Source of the DNA: Rutpela maculata
Lineage: Eukaryota; Arthropoda; Insecta; Coleoptera; Cerambycidae
Length of the DNA stretch: 64,000 nt
Direction: 5' to 3'
Assembly: GCA_936432065.2 (NCBI GenBank)
Contig: OW386294.2
Span: forward strand, 48,933,984 to 48,997,983
The notes under the pieces were generated by a model. The model made no database searches. It was not told the DNA's origin and saw only the letters and a list, made by a program, of their open reading frames with translations. Below, piece after piece: positions 1 through 10,053 of this stretch. The position numbers were made by a program, and so were the translations under genes. The stretch's first letter is position 1, and every line of letters starts with the position of its first letter.

Positions 1-325
1 AGTTTAAGTTATGAAGTTCGTGAGTTGAATATATTATTGAAGTTGAATATTATTGTGGGTATCTTGAGTCATCGGCTTTATGTATACACTTTTTAGTTAT
101 TATTTTAATCATAATATATCCAAATCTTTTTGATTTTCTTCTCCGTGTGTATATTTTCGATTAACGCACACCGAGTTTAAGAATGAAGGGCTGCCAGAGT
201 TGAATATTTTTGTAGAAATCTCGAGCCATCCACTTTATGTACTGACTTTTAGCTGTTTTTTAAATCATATCTTCAGAGTTTTTACATTTTCTTCTCCATA
301 TGTATATTTTCGTTTACCTGCATCT
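1..325. repeat. Imperfect tandem repeat, about 170-bp unit
   Basis: Two diverged units start with GTTTAAG (near 2 and 173) and share the same order of words: GAGTTGAATAT, an ATC..GAG.CATC stretch, CTTTATGTA, TTTTAG, then TTCTTCTCC and TGTATATTTTCG. No coding potential was seen. The repeat is cut on its right by the Harbinger end at 332. Confidence 0.55.
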
Positions 326-331
326 CTAAAG

Positions 332-431
332 GCGCGTTTACATATGTAGCAGAACAGCTATATAGCCGAGCGATATAGCTGAGTTCTATAGCTCGGCTAT
401 ATATAGCTCGGCTAAATAGCTGAGCTATATA
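332..431. promoter_or_regulatory. Left Harbinger TIR and subterminal motif cluster
   Basis: After the terminal repeat, the word CTATATAGC with GAGCTATATAG and AGCTCGGCTA variants recurs about six times within 90 bp, ending just before the transposase start at 502. Clustered short subterminal repeats are usual binding sites for Harbinger transposase/Myb proteins, and they sit where the promoter of the plus-strand gene must be. The binding role is inferred. Confidence 0.6.
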
Positions 432-501
432 ACTGTGATTAAAACGCGTCAAATTTTGATAGCAGCTCTATATAGCAATAATTTCAGTAGTTTGCTTCAA
501 G

Positions 502-960
502 ATGGTAAATAGGAAACACGTAGTTCTTGCTGCGGCTGCAACGGTAATATTGGCAACTCAAAGAAGGAAACGGAGGTTTTGGGTGAGACCATCTCTCAAC
601 GCGAGAAATACATACAGCGGTAGTGACCTCTTAAACGATTTAAATCTAGACGATAGAGCAGAAAGCCCATTGTGTTACGAAATTCGCTGTGATGGGAGTT
701 TTAAAAATTTTTTACGGATGACCAGTGCTGATTTCGAATACTTACTTGGAAGGATTGGACACAAAATTGGAAAAAAAGACACAACATTCAGATACGCTAT
801 ATCTGCTCGAGAAAAATTAGCTGTTACCTTAAGATTTTTGGCTAGTGGTGATTCTTACCAGAGCTTAAGCTATTTGTTTAAAATTTCTAAATCTGCTATT
901 TCACTGTTGATTCCAACTGTTTGTGAATCCCTGATTGAGACATTAAATGAATACATGAAG
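502..960 (+). CDS. Harbinger transposase, exon 1 (N-terminal region)
   Basis: Exon 1 encodes 153 residues from an ATG 170 bp inside the element. Residues 60-150 match the N-terminal helical region of HARBI1-like transposases (YLLGRIGHKI, then REKLAVTLRFLASGDSYQSL and the helix-turn-helix-like FKISKSAISLLIP). The exon ends at ATGAAG followed by the donor GTGAGT at 961. The acceptor TTTATTTCAG at 1513-1522 restores the frame exactly, giving a 562-bp intron. That intron contains the last exon of the opposite-strand MADF gene (995-1468). The ATG at 502 is the first in frame and is placed as in the family. Expression is not shown by the sequence. Confidence 0.8.
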
Positions 961-994
961 GTGAGTGTAACAAGTTTATTATTTTAATATTGAT

Positions 995-1468
995 TTATAA
1001 AGTTTCGAAAACTAAACTACTGTAATTATTATCCTGGTTACTGTATTCGCTGTCTTCAGTGAAATGTACAGGAGTCTGTGGTGTACAACAAGTAGACGGT
1101 ATACTTGGCCGAGAGTCTGAGGAAACAGAGGTCTGTTGCAACTGGTTTATTTCAAGCTCATGTAAAATTTGATTTATTCTATATTTGGCAGTTGCTCGGT
1201 CAAATTTTGATGTTAAGTTTCGTATCTGACAAGCCACATGTACACCAAACGCGTCAAATTCATCTTGTTGCTTGTCGTCCAAATTGCCTGATAGTTTTTT
1301 CATAACATTATACGCTTCTTCAGCCATCTGCACATTTTTTCTTTTCTTATTGGGTTTTTTCGATAATGTCGGTTTAGCAGTTGGTACTGGTTCTGCTTGA
1401 GTCACATCTGCTTCAGTCACATCCGCTGACACGTCTGCCGGTATTTCTGCATTCTGATGGTTTCCATC
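995..1468 (-). CDS. MADF/Myb-SANT-like protein of Harbinger, exon 2
   Basis: The acceptor CATATTTTCAG lies just above 1468 (minus strand) and the frame continues phase 0 from the exon at 3390-3752, for a 278-residue protein. This part is acidic and Ala/Val-rich at first, then basic (KKPNKKRKN, a likely nuclear localisation signal). It then has a helical segment (EEAYNVMKKLSGNLDDKQQD..FGVHVACQIRNL, residues given in part) like the BESS-like C-terminus of MADF proteins, and a Ser-rich tail. It lies wholly inside the intron of the opposite-strand transposase, while transposase exon 2 lies inside this gene's 1.9-kb intron, so the two genes are interlocked. Confidence 0.7.
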   Translation of the reverse strand, partial: DGNHQNAEIPADVSADVTEADVTQAEPVPTAKPTLSKKPNKKRKNVQMAEEAYNVMKKLSGNLDDKQQDEFDAFGVHVACQIRNLTSKFDRATAKYRINQILHELEINQLQQTSVSSDSRPSIPSTCCTPQTPVHFTEDSEYSNQDNNYSSLVFETL

Positions 1469-2045
1469 CTGAAAATATGCACAACTTAACATAACAACAT
1501 AACAAATATTACTTTATTTCAGATGCCTACATCTGAAGAAGAGTGGATGAGGGTGGCGAGCGAATACAACCGTATATGGAATTTCCCACATTGTGTGGGT
1601 AGTATGGACGGAAAACATGTGATGATTCAGGCTCCTATCAATAGTGGAAGTGACTTCTTTAACTACAAAGGTTTTTTTAGCATTGTGCTTTTTGCTATCG
1701 TGGATGCGCATTACTGTTTTACGTATGTTACGGTAGGTTGCCAAGGAAGAATATCGGATGGAGGCGTATTTCAACATACAACGTTCAAAAAGATGATGGA
1801 GGAATCAAGACTAAACACACCAAGGCCACGTACATTGCCTGGCGGAACGTACCCTGTTCCATTTGTTATGATTGCAGATGATGCGTTCCCCTTGAAACCG
1901 TGGATCATGAAACCTTACTCTGACATGCACGATAAGGGGACTGGTAAACGGGTATTCAACTATCGCTTGTCAAGAGGAAGGAGAGTGGTAGAGAATGCAT
2001 TTGGGATTCTGTCAGTGATTTTCAGGATTCTGCGAAAACCCATGT

Positions 2046-2333
2046 TTTTTTTTTTTTTAGATTACTCTGAAGGAGCGGGCGATTGGCCTTCCCCCACTGC
2101 GACCTATAAGGTCTATTGTAGTACTCCTTTTTTTGTGTGCCTCAGGGCTCCCCATCCAAACATGGTCTTCCTAGACTTCGAGTCTGTTGACAAGAGCCCC
2201 CAGGCACGGTTATCAGCCTCTGTCTTTCTCTCGCCGAGCCGTCTCAGTCCAGTCAGGCTTTTACAGCTCAGCATATGGACGGAGATCTCCAGCGAGAACT
2301 TGGGTCACCATTCCAAGCGCTGGACGCGACCAA
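2046..2333 (-). mobile_element. 5'-truncated LINE 3' end, minus-strand copy
   Basis: This is the mirror copy of the fragment at 2340-2632, with its poly(T) beginning directly after CATGTT in the transposase frame. The LINE/target junction is the same in both copies, which means the inversion happened after, not during, LINE insertion. Confidence 0.6.
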
Positions 2334-2339
2334 GCAACG

Positions 2340-2632
2340 TTGGTCGCGTCCAGCGCTTGGAATGGTGACCCAAGTTCTCGCTGGAGATCTCAGTCCATAT
2401 GCTGAGCTGTAAAAGCCTGACTGGACTGGGACGGCTCGGCGAGAGAAAGACAGAGGCTGATAACCGTGCCTGGGGGCTCTTGTCAACAGACTCGAAGTCT
2501 AGGAAGACCATGTTTGGATGGGGAGCCCTGAGGCACACAAAAAAAGGAGTACTACAATAGACCTTATAGGTCGCAGTGGGGGAAGGCCAATCGCCCGCTC
2601 CTTCAGAGTAATCTAAAAAAAGAAAAAAAAAA
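2340..2632 (+). mobile_element. 5'-truncated LINE 3' end (R1/I-like), plus-strand copy
   Basis: The fragment ends in TCGCAGTGGGGGAAGGC, then GAGTAATCT and an A-rich tail at 2615-2632, in the style of R1/I-group LINE 3' ends. There is no reading frame of length. An inverted copy with a T-rich tail at 2046-2059 fills 2046-2333, so the two copies are head to head with tails outward. Confidence 0.6.
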
Positions 2633-2687
2633 CATGGGTTTTCGCAGAATCCTGAAAATCACTGACAGAATCCCAAATGCATTCTCT

Positions 2688-3008
2688 ACGTATGTTACGG
2701 TAGGTTGCCAAGGAAGAATATCGGATGGAGGCGTATTTCAACATACAACGTTCAAAAAGATGATGGAGGAATCAAGACTAAACACACCAAAGCCACGTAC
2801 ATTGCCTGGCGGAACGTACCCTGTTCCATTTGTTATGATTGCAGATGATGCGTTCCCCTTGAAACCGTGGATCATGAAACCTTACCCTGGCATGCACGAT
2901 AAGGGGGCTGGTAAACGGGTATTCAACTATCGCTTGTCAAGAGGAAGGAGAGTGGTAGAGAATGCATTTGGGATTCTGTCAGTGATTTTCAGGATTCTGC
3001 GAAAACCC
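2688..3008 (+). repeat. Direct duplication of transposase segment 1721-2041
   Basis: The offset is constant at 967 bp. There are only a few substitutions, such as AAGGCC/AAAGCC, TACTCTGAC/TACCCTGGC and GGGACTGG/GGGGCTGG. The downstream copy lacks the LINE insertion and continues into the normal C-terminal coding sequence. Confidence 0.85.
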
Positions 3009-3389
3009 ATGTTATTGGAGCCTAAAAAAGCAGAAACAATTGTATTGACGTGCACATATCTACACAATTTTCTCAGAAGAAGTCACACATCCAATGTAAC
3101 GTACACACCACATGGCACTTTCGATGCAGAACATCCTATCACACATGACCTCGTACCTGGACAATGGAGAATCGATGGAATGCCTGAAGGAACATTACTT
3201 CGTTTGAAACGTGTCCCAAAGAAAGCGTCAGTGCTGGCTCAAGAGATAAGAGATGAACTTAGACGATACTTTACAAGTAATGAAGGATCTGTGTCTTGGC
3301 AAAATGATATTGCTTAAGCAATGTGCAAAACTGTATTCACATAAAAATATACAACTAAATTATACTACAGCAGGTTATATTTAATTTAC

Positions 3390-3752
3390 CTGGTTATTTT
3401 GAGACTCTTCCAAACCTGCCTCGATCCAGTTTCGAGGTTTCGTTTTGTCGCTCAGAAACTGCAACATGTTAAAATAAATCCATTTTGGTACATCTTCGTC
3501 AGCTCCAGAACCACTTTTACGTTTTTTTACGTTTCTCTGGTATTGCTCAATCAAACACCGCATTTTCTTCTCTACTTCAGTTCGCTCTACTTGCATTTCA
3601 CGTGCAATTTCATTCCATGCGTCTTGCTTTTGGTTTCGCATTTTATATTGAAAGTGGGTTGCATCCCACAAAACAGGATGCTCTCGAAAGAGCTCTATAA
3701 GTTTTGTAACAGCATCTCTGTTCCACTCATATTCACTGACCATTTCTTCCAT
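3390..3752 (-). CDS. MADF/Myb-SANT-like protein of Harbinger, exon 1
   Basis: This exon gives 121 residues from the ATG at 3752. The MADF-type helices are visible: VTKLIELFREHPVLWD at residues 14-29, then KQDAWNEIAREM and VEKKMRCLIEQYQR, followed by a basic KKRKSGSG and PKWIYFNMLQFL. The exon ends in CAG with donor GTAAATTA (3389 downward). Harbinger elements encode such a protein alongside the transposase, where it is thought to bind transposon DNA and carry the transposase to the nucleus. It starts about 100 bp inside the right subterminal CTATATAG cluster. The frame is intact. Confidence 0.75.
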
Positions 3753-3842
3753 TTTAAAAACTCAGACCGCTACAATAAACAACAACCCCGCACTAATAAA
3801 AAGCACGACTGAACAAAAACAAACTCAAACCGACCGACCGTT

Positions 3843-4077
3843 GCTATATATAGCTCTGCTACAAACAGAAATGCGCGTCTAGCCCGGCTATATAGTAGAG
3901 CCATACAATTTTCTTTGATGTTTACCGACAACCGATGGATACCATTTCAGCTATATAGCTCCTGAATTCGACTATATAGTCAGGCTATATAGCTGTTTTC
4001 GGGTAGCACTTTCTAGAATTTGTAGCAGAGCTATATATCTCGGCTATATAGCTGTTCTGCTACATATGTAAACGCGC
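3843..4077. promoter_or_regulatory. Right Harbinger subterminal motifs and TIR
   Basis: CTATATAG-type words recur about eight times, in both orientations, from 3845 to 4058, followed by the terminal inverted repeat at 4039-4077. This mirrors the left end and forms the upstream region of the minus-strand MADF gene. Confidence 0.6.
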
Positions 4078-4498
4078 ATCAACAGGAAAATAGGGATTTA
4101 CAAGTGATATTCTTAGAGAAACGGCGCGCGGCGTTCTTTTCATGCCGAATATTTAGACTTATATTTAATTATCTATTGTTAATTACGTGGTATTAATCTG
4201 CAATGTAACAGTTTGATTTAATGTTTCCAATTGGATGAGCAGTTAACTACAAAAAGAGATAAGAATTATTATAATTTTGTACTACCCTCCCATGCCGACT
4301 CTGCATTTTACGTCAATGTCATCCAAAATACGGGCTCTGATACTAAATGAGGAAGAAAAAAAAGTTATTCTTTAAATCAATAGTGCTTCTATACATAAAG
4401 CTTTTCTTTTTTCTGCCTCATTTAGTAACATCAACATCAGATACTAAACAAAAATCTTGAGTTTACGAAATGTTATTTTTAAATTTAGATTAAGTTAC
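4078..4498. other. Intergenic, nothing recognised
   Basis: AT-rich sequence after the Harbinger end, with no ORF, repeat or RNA feature that could be supported. A short inverted pair around 4325-4437 (ATACTAAATGAGG and CCTCATTTAGTA) suggests a small decayed hairpin element. Confidence 0.4.
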
Positions 4499-4745
4499 GC
4501 ATGTCAGTTTTGACAGATGTCAATTTTTAGATTAATTTTTTGTTAAACGAAAATTTAGACAATGTCACTTTGGCAGATGTCAATTTTTTTTGTTAGAAAG
4601 TCAATTGGGGCAAAATGTCACTTTTGACAGATGTTAACTTTTTTGGTCAGAAAGTCAATTGGCAAATGTCACGTTTGACAGATGCTATATTTTTGGTTGA
4701 CAGTTGTCAAATTTTTTGTTTAGTTTTGGGAATGTCAATTGCCAT
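4499..4745. repeat. Degenerate tandem repeat with TTTGACAGATGTCAA words
   Basis: Four to five diverged units of roughly 60-70 bp share ATGTCACTTTTGACAGATGT, then AATTTTTTxGTTA and AAAGTCAATTGG. TTGACANNTGTCAA is itself partly palindromic. It is non-coding. Confidence 0.5.
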
Positions 4746-4849
4746 AATTTTTCAGATATTTGGTTAAAAAAAATGACAATTGCATGTAAGTTATTTTGAA
4801 ATATTAACATTTGATGCAAACTTGCAAGTTAGCCAAGTTCATTTTTATC

Positions 4850-5580
4850 AAAATTTATCAACTACCCAAACTTTACAAAAACGACGCTAGGCGTCGGTCA
4901 GCGTCGAGACGTAAAAATGTAAGAATATGAATCTAGGTATCAAAATTTATCAAATATACAAGTTTTACAAAAACGACGCTAGGCATCGGTCGGCGCCGAG
5001 ACGTAAAATGCAAGAATATGAATCTAGATATCAAAATTTATCAAATACACGAGTTTTCCAAAAACAGCGTTAGGCGTCGGTGGGCGTCGAGACGTAAAAA
5101 TGCGAGAATATGAATCTAGGTATCAAAGTTATCAAATATAGAAGTTTTCCAAAAACGACGCTGGGCGTCAGTCGACGTCGAGACGCTAAAATGCAACAAT
5201 ATGAATTTAGGTATCAAAATTTATCAAATACACAAGTTTTCCAAAAACGACGATAGGCGTCGGTCGGCGTCGAGACGCAAAAATGCGAGAATATGAATCT
5301 AGGTATCAAAGTTATCAAATACAGAAGTTTTCCAAAAACGACGCTGGGCGTCAGTCGGCGTCGAGACGCAAAAAAGCAACAATATGAGTCTAGGTATCAA
5401 AATTTATCAAATTCACAAGTTTTACAAAAACGACGCCAGGCATCGAAACACAGAAAAACAAATAATAATTATTATTATTTGAGGAAATCTAGTCGCCCTT
5501 CCCTCTATCTCCGATATCAGAGAGGGTATGCTGGTAATACCTACTCCCTACGCTAGGCATCGGTCGGCGTCGAGATGAGA
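4850..5580. repeat. 91-92-bp satellite array, seven units plus a fragment
   Basis: The ACGACGCT core recurs at 4881, 4973, 5064, 5155, 5247, 5338 and 5430, a steady 91-92-bp step. Each unit has an AT-rich half (GAATATGAATCTAGGTATC, AAATTTATCAAATA) and a GC-rich half with the palindrome CGACGCTAGGCGTCG followed by GTCGGCGTCGAGACG. A fragment of an eighth unit lies at 5551-5577 after about 100 bp of other sequence. Unit divergence is a few percent to 10 percent. Confidence 0.85.
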
Positions 5581-5957
5581 AAATAAATTTCACCCCCGAC
5601 CTCCGATAAGCGATATTTGAAATTATTGTCACTATTTCCAGACAAAAACTGACATAATTTGAATAACAAAAATACGCATGGCAGTCATCCAACAGAAATA
5701 ATAATTTATAAATAAAGGATGCCAAACAGAGAGGGAAGTTTTGTGTAAATACCTTTACAGATTTTTTTTAATACCTTAAAGGGTATCTATTCGAATTTCA
5801 AGAATTCTACTTATTTTTCATGTTAACTGGAATTTTATTCATGAAAAATATTATTTTGGAATTTTTGTTCTTTTGATCCCCGAACTCTAAAATATCAGTC
5901 AACATCTTTGACAGTACACACAATTCAGTCCTAATAGAATGGAGCACTACTATATTT
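5581..5957. other. Intergenic, nothing recognised
   Basis: AT-rich sequence up to the left target duplication (ATTT, 5954-5957) of the next element. No supported gene. Confidence 0.4.
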
Positions 5958-6996
5958 GAAGAGCTAAGTGGATAAAGGTGTTATGTGACATTTTTGAAAA
6001 TTTTGAGATTTCTACACAGACAACTATTTTAACTTATAATCTATCATTTCAATAAGTTTTTGGAATAATAAACCTTTCCTAAATGCGTTTTAATGTTTGA
6101 TAAAGGTGTTATGTACATATGGTTTTTATATAATTTAATGGATAAAGGTGTCATGATCACATACCACCTTTATCCATTACTGTGCGATATTAAATTGTTT
6201 TAATCCAAAACACTTTGCTTTTAAAGTTATGTTATATTGACAGTAATGTAACAGTTGTGTTAGGTGTTTCTACTATTATAGTGAAAATGGCCAGTCGTAG
6301 TAAACTGATATTATAAATGGCAATGAATAAACGATTTCATGAATCATGTAAGATGTTTATAAATTGGCTGATATTTGGAAATAGTGCTTATAGTGTTTTA
6401 ATCCATATATTCATTTCGTTCAATTTCGAAATGGTGTGAGATGGTACAAGAGTCGAGATGGTACTTGAGTATCTAATTGCTGTAAACACTATTATACCTT
6501 TTGGCAATTCAGCAGAAATCAGTCACATAGTGGCAATTTCTTCCCAGGCAAGTTTTAATAATGTTTTAAAAACAAAACATTATCAATATAACATGCAATA
6601 ATAAAATACGAATTTACCAAAGTATTCTAGCAAATTAGTCTGTAAATCAGAAATACTGGAAAGTGACGCTTTGCGGTGTTGATTTTTGTACAAACATTTT
6701 TATGCTGACAAGTAGAAGAGGGCTGGATCATAGAAATTTTTATGACAAGAGCAAAACTGATATCTGGTATGGCTTCTGCCCACCCAATATTTTGAAAGAG
6801 CATTAAATTGTTTAAGGCAAATCTGGCGAATTCCGAAATTCTTGCGGAAAAAATAATAAGTATGATAATTACGCCAATCAAGTCAAAGGTCATTTGGGTT
6901 TGTAAGGTTATCGTTTAAGAATTACAGGGTTCGCTATGCTTACATCTATTGGGTTAAAAAAAATAAAAATAAAATAAAATAAATAATACTAAAAAA

Positions 6997-7878
6997 TACG
7001 GAGAAAATTACAAACTAGCTTTCGAACAACAAAAGCGTGACGGAGCAAAAGTTACAGTAGATAGAACGATTTGCTTTCTTACTTTAGATCTTCAGCAAAC
7101 CATGCCGCTGCCAAAATTAAGTACATCGAAAGCATTTTACCTTCGTCAAATGTGGTTTTACAACCTTGGCATACGTACATTGAGGAATACTGAAAAAAAA
7201 AACGTTCTTTTTCACATGGACTGAAGATATGGCCAGCCGTGAAAGCCTAGAAATTGCTAGTTGCTTACATACCTTTTCACAAATTTACAATGAATATTTC
7301 CAAGAAAAGATCGATCACATTATAATATGGCCCGACTCCTGTGGTGGACAAAATAAAAACTTCAATATCATTACACTTTACCAGTTGTTGATTTTAAAGA
7401 GAGAATTTAAAGTTATCGACCATAAATTTTCGGAGGTGGGACATTCATATTTAGATTCAGACAGAGACTTTGGCAGAGTCGAGAAAATTTTAAGGAAACA
7501 TCAAAACATCTACGTTCCAGACCAGTATCGAGAAATTTTAAGAACTCCCAAAGACGCCGTTGTCATAGATATGAAGAATCGTTTCAAGGATATTGATGGA
7601 ATTGCCTCAAAACTCAATTTGTACAATAGGAAGAAAAACTTGAACAATGAAAAGGTTTATTTTCACGACGGTATAAAATGGCACCTATGGGTGCTACTAT
7701 TACATCACTAGATGAAATGACTCCATTTTACAAAGTCGATATTTTAAAGAAAAGGAATATGCATAAGATAAATTCCGACTGTATTGCTCTAACGGTGTTT
7801 AATGAAAACAAGGGCAGCCTAAGTGTAGGAAAACTGGCCAATCTTAAAGAACAATTACCATTCATAAATGAATGGTAA
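6997..7878 (+). pseudogene. DUF7869-like (RNase H-fold-like) ORF, two frameshifts
   Basis: Three frames join to one protein-like sequence. Frame 1 (6997-7224) contains TICFLTLDLQQTMPLPKLST and FYLRQMWFYNLGI. Frame 2 (7208-7711) contains FFTWTEDMASRESLEI, the strongly conserved IIWPDSCGGQNKNFN and EVGHSYLDSDRDFGRVEK. Frame 3 (7678-7878) ends GSLSVGKLANLKEQLPFI. The order FDLQQ..LPKLST, W..E..ASRE, D.CGGQNKN and GHS..DRDFG is that of the DUF7869 family, multicopy in arthropods and other animals. The aspartates in DLQQ, DSCGGQN and DRDFG could be catalytic if the fold is RNase H-like; that is inference. Shifts lie near 7195-7215 (an A10 run) and 7680-7710. The N-terminus is missing. Confidence 0.75.
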
Positions 7879-7985
7879 GGCCGTATTATCACAACATACT
7901 TGGAAATGACCAAACTGTGGCTCAAAACCGTAGAACTGTCCGACTACCTAAAAATTGTACAATGTTTTAATAATAATAAAATATA

Positions 7986-9049
7986 CAAGCGTCTAGGGAG
8001 ACCAGGATACTTTGGCTTCGAGACTTCCGCATGCGCACTGAAATGCGACATTTGAACAGTGTAATGCGCATGCGAAAGTCCTGAAGCAAGTACAAAACAA
8101 AAAAAAACATACCTAAGAAAAAGAAACAATTTGCCAAACCAGATGCCAAAGAGGTGAATAATATAGCTTTAAATCTCTTGTATCCTCCCAAACCATCTTC
8201 ATCTTCTGTATGACATTGAGTATTAAAAATATATATATCTGACTTTTAGAAAGTTGTATTATTTTTTACGATTTACCAAGAAAAATATCAAATCAGGTGT
8301 TAGCATTTATGTGTAAAAATTAATTTAAAATCCAATTTTATTATTTAAATTTCAATTTTATCTAGGTACGTGTTTTTTTGTCTAAAATTCTGCTTGGGCT
8401 TAAGTTAACTAGATTTTTTTTATTCTTTATGGTGTTAATGTTTTTAAAAACGAAAATTATTTGGCAAAACAGTAAAGATGCATCTTTATACTTAACTTGC
8501 CTTGCCAACTCCTTGTGCAAATCTACCCATGGCAGTTTCTGGAAACATAAGTTCAACAAATTTGATTTATTTGTTTATTTGTAAACTAAAAACTTCTTTT
8601 TTTTTTTAGATTAGGGTAAGTGATGTAATAGGCTAATTTGCAATTCGGCATTAATAAAGTTTGAATTTAAATTTTTGTGCTCAAAACTACTGTCTAGGTT
8701 TACTTATTCATTGTTATATTACATACTAAATCACAAAACATCTGTTCAATTTCGAGCAAATGTAAGTTACTTTCATGTTACAGTTTAACTTTTCTGGAGA
8801 ATAATTTTGCACATTCAAAGCGAAACACACCCATTTTTATTATTAAAATACAAGAGAAAGTTAAACAAATAAACTACAAACTAATAAAACAACAAATTGC
8901 AGTCAAAGATGTTTGAGGTTAGAAACAGAAGCACGTCACGGCACGAGATCACACGAGATGCTCAATTTACCGCCTTCTACTTTCTAACAGTGTGTAATGC
9001 GCATGCGGAAGTCTCGAAGCCAAAGTATCCTGGTCTCCCTAGACGCTTG
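7986..9049. mobile_element. 1.06-kb non-autonomous TIR element
   Basis: Inverted repeats of at least 50 bp start CAAGCGTCTAGGGAGACCAG, end near TTCCGCATGCGCA, and are flanked by TATA on both sides (7982-7985 and 9050-9053). The palindromic flank makes a 2- or 4-bp duplication equally readable. The left end adds a second inverted motif (GCATGCGAAAGTCCTGAAGC), forming a hairpin. The interior shows no credible coding sequence. It interrupts the 5958-9342 element. Confidence 0.75.
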
Positions 9050-9346
9050 TATAAAATATGTTTAATTTCTTAACACTTTTATTCACTAATTCCTTATTCA
9101 TTTCAGAGAAACTTATGAACGGATAAAAGTGTTATGTACATTAATTTTTTTAAATTTTCGAAAATAATGACAACTGACAACTTTAGTTATTTGTCTCTGA
9201 AAAGTACATCAAATGTCAATATCATCGCAAAATGCAAGCTATATAGTCGTTATAACAAAAAAGTTCTCGCCTAAAAACTTTCGAGTTAAATTACTCAATA
9301 ACGTGTTTTTGTGACATAACACCTTTATCCACTTAGCTCTTCATTT

Positions 9347-10053
9347 ATTTATGATCTATAAAGTGCATTTTCAATTAACAAACTTGCCATGATTTTTTAA
9401 ACCTAACTGGTTTATATATCCATCTCAATCAGAATTAGCTAAATTATCTTGAGACTATCTAAAACTTAATAACATACAAATTATTATCATATTTCATTAT
9501 GTAATTTAAATCATATCTTTACTACACAATTCATCATAAAATAATATCGGAAATATTCTACTACGGCCTCCTACCTATTAGACAATGTCCAAACTTTTCA
9601 GTTGCGTTTTACCGACATCTTAAAAGACAGCGACTAATGTGTAACCCCGCTATAATGGCAGTCGTGTGCATTGCATTATTTCACAGAAAATTTGTTTAAT
9701 TATCGTTTACAAAAAATATGTATTTATGTGGTTTAAACATTACATGAAAATTATGCTAAATATCCATGCTATTATATGAAGTAATAGTGTGATCATTTGT
9801 GTTCCCGGTGTATTTTATTTCTGACAGATTTGTGAGAGATCGGACAGTAGAGAATACGATACTTTATTTAATTATTTGTCCAAAATTCCCAAGATATTTC
9901 AGTTTCATTTTTCTTCGGATAATACTCCAAACCTTTAACTAATTGTGTGTAGCGTTTTTAAAATTTAATTTAAGATTTTTCACGAACGATAATATTGTAT
10001 CACTGCGTGTCCTACGTAAACAAACACGTACCTAAATCCTAGCCTTAACTTAC
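9347..10053. other. Intergenic or intronic, nothing recognised
   Basis: AT-rich sequence with no repeat or coding signal that stands out. If the exon at 10054-10146 is real, this would be the intron that follows it on the minus strand. Confidence 0.35.

Larger units (their letters stand above)
1989..2688. repeat. Long inverted repeat inside the transposase
   Basis: The arms 1989-2333 and 2340-2688 are near-perfect complements separated by six bases (GCAACG). Each arm holds about 55 bp of transposase sequence plus about 290 bp of a poly(A)-tailed LINE fragment. The arms differ at a few positions, for example CTCAG against CCCAG and GACGG against GACTG, so they are not simply one molecule read twice. 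The outer junction at 2688 switches back to a forward copy of 1721 onward with 1-2 bp of shared sequence. Confidence 0.85.
1523..3317 (+). pseudogene. Harbinger transposase, exon 2, broken by an insertion/duplication
   Basis: Exon 2 is phase 0 after the acceptor at 1522. It carries the DDE_Tnp_4 signature: GSMDGKHV (first Asp, near 1608), VMIADDAFPLKPW (second Asp, near 1870) and RVVENAFGIL (Glu, near 1990). The reading frame runs to 2045 and then enters a T-rich LINE tail. The C-terminal part resumes after the foreign block, from about 3009 (LLEPKKAETIVLTCTYLHN) to the stop at 3317. The segment 2688-3008 is a second copy of 1721-2041 with a few substitutions, so the catalytic core from FTYVTVG onward is present twice. 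Unless the block is removed by splicing, this copy cannot make a normal transposase. Confidence 0.8.
332..4077. mobile_element. PIF/Harbinger DNA transposon, two-gene type
   Basis: The ends are a near-perfect inverted repeat: GCGCGTTTACATATGTAGC at 332 and its complement ending at 4077, about 39 bp matching. Between them lie a spliced DDE transposase on the plus strand and a spliced MADF/Myb-SANT-like DNA-binding protein on the minus strand, the gene pair typical of Harbinger elements. The expected 3-bp target duplication is not clear (AAG on the left, ATC on the right), so the exact terminal base is uncertain. The transposase is interrupted, so this copy is probably no longer autonomous. Confidence 0.85.
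5958..9342. mobile_element. DNA transposon with DUF7869-like ORF, 4-bp TSD
   Basis: Terminal inverted repeats of 29 bp start GAAGAGCTAAGTGGATAAAG (5958-5986 and 9314-9342). They are flanked by ATTT on both sides (5954-5957, 9343-9346), a 4-bp target duplication. The end motif GGATAAAGGTGTTATG recurs inside near 6098, 6140 and 9119, like transposase-binding subterminal repeats. The only coding relic is the DUF7869-like ORF at 6997-7878. A second element (7986-9049) has inserted downstream of it. The superfamily cannot be assigned from sequence alone; 4-bp duplications occur in Sola among others. Confidence 0.75.

Noticed and set aside
1989..2688. Twin-priming as the cause of the inverted LINE pair
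   Set aside because: Twin priming inverts part of one LINE copy between target ends. Here both the LINE and flanking target are mirrored with the poly(A) tails outward.
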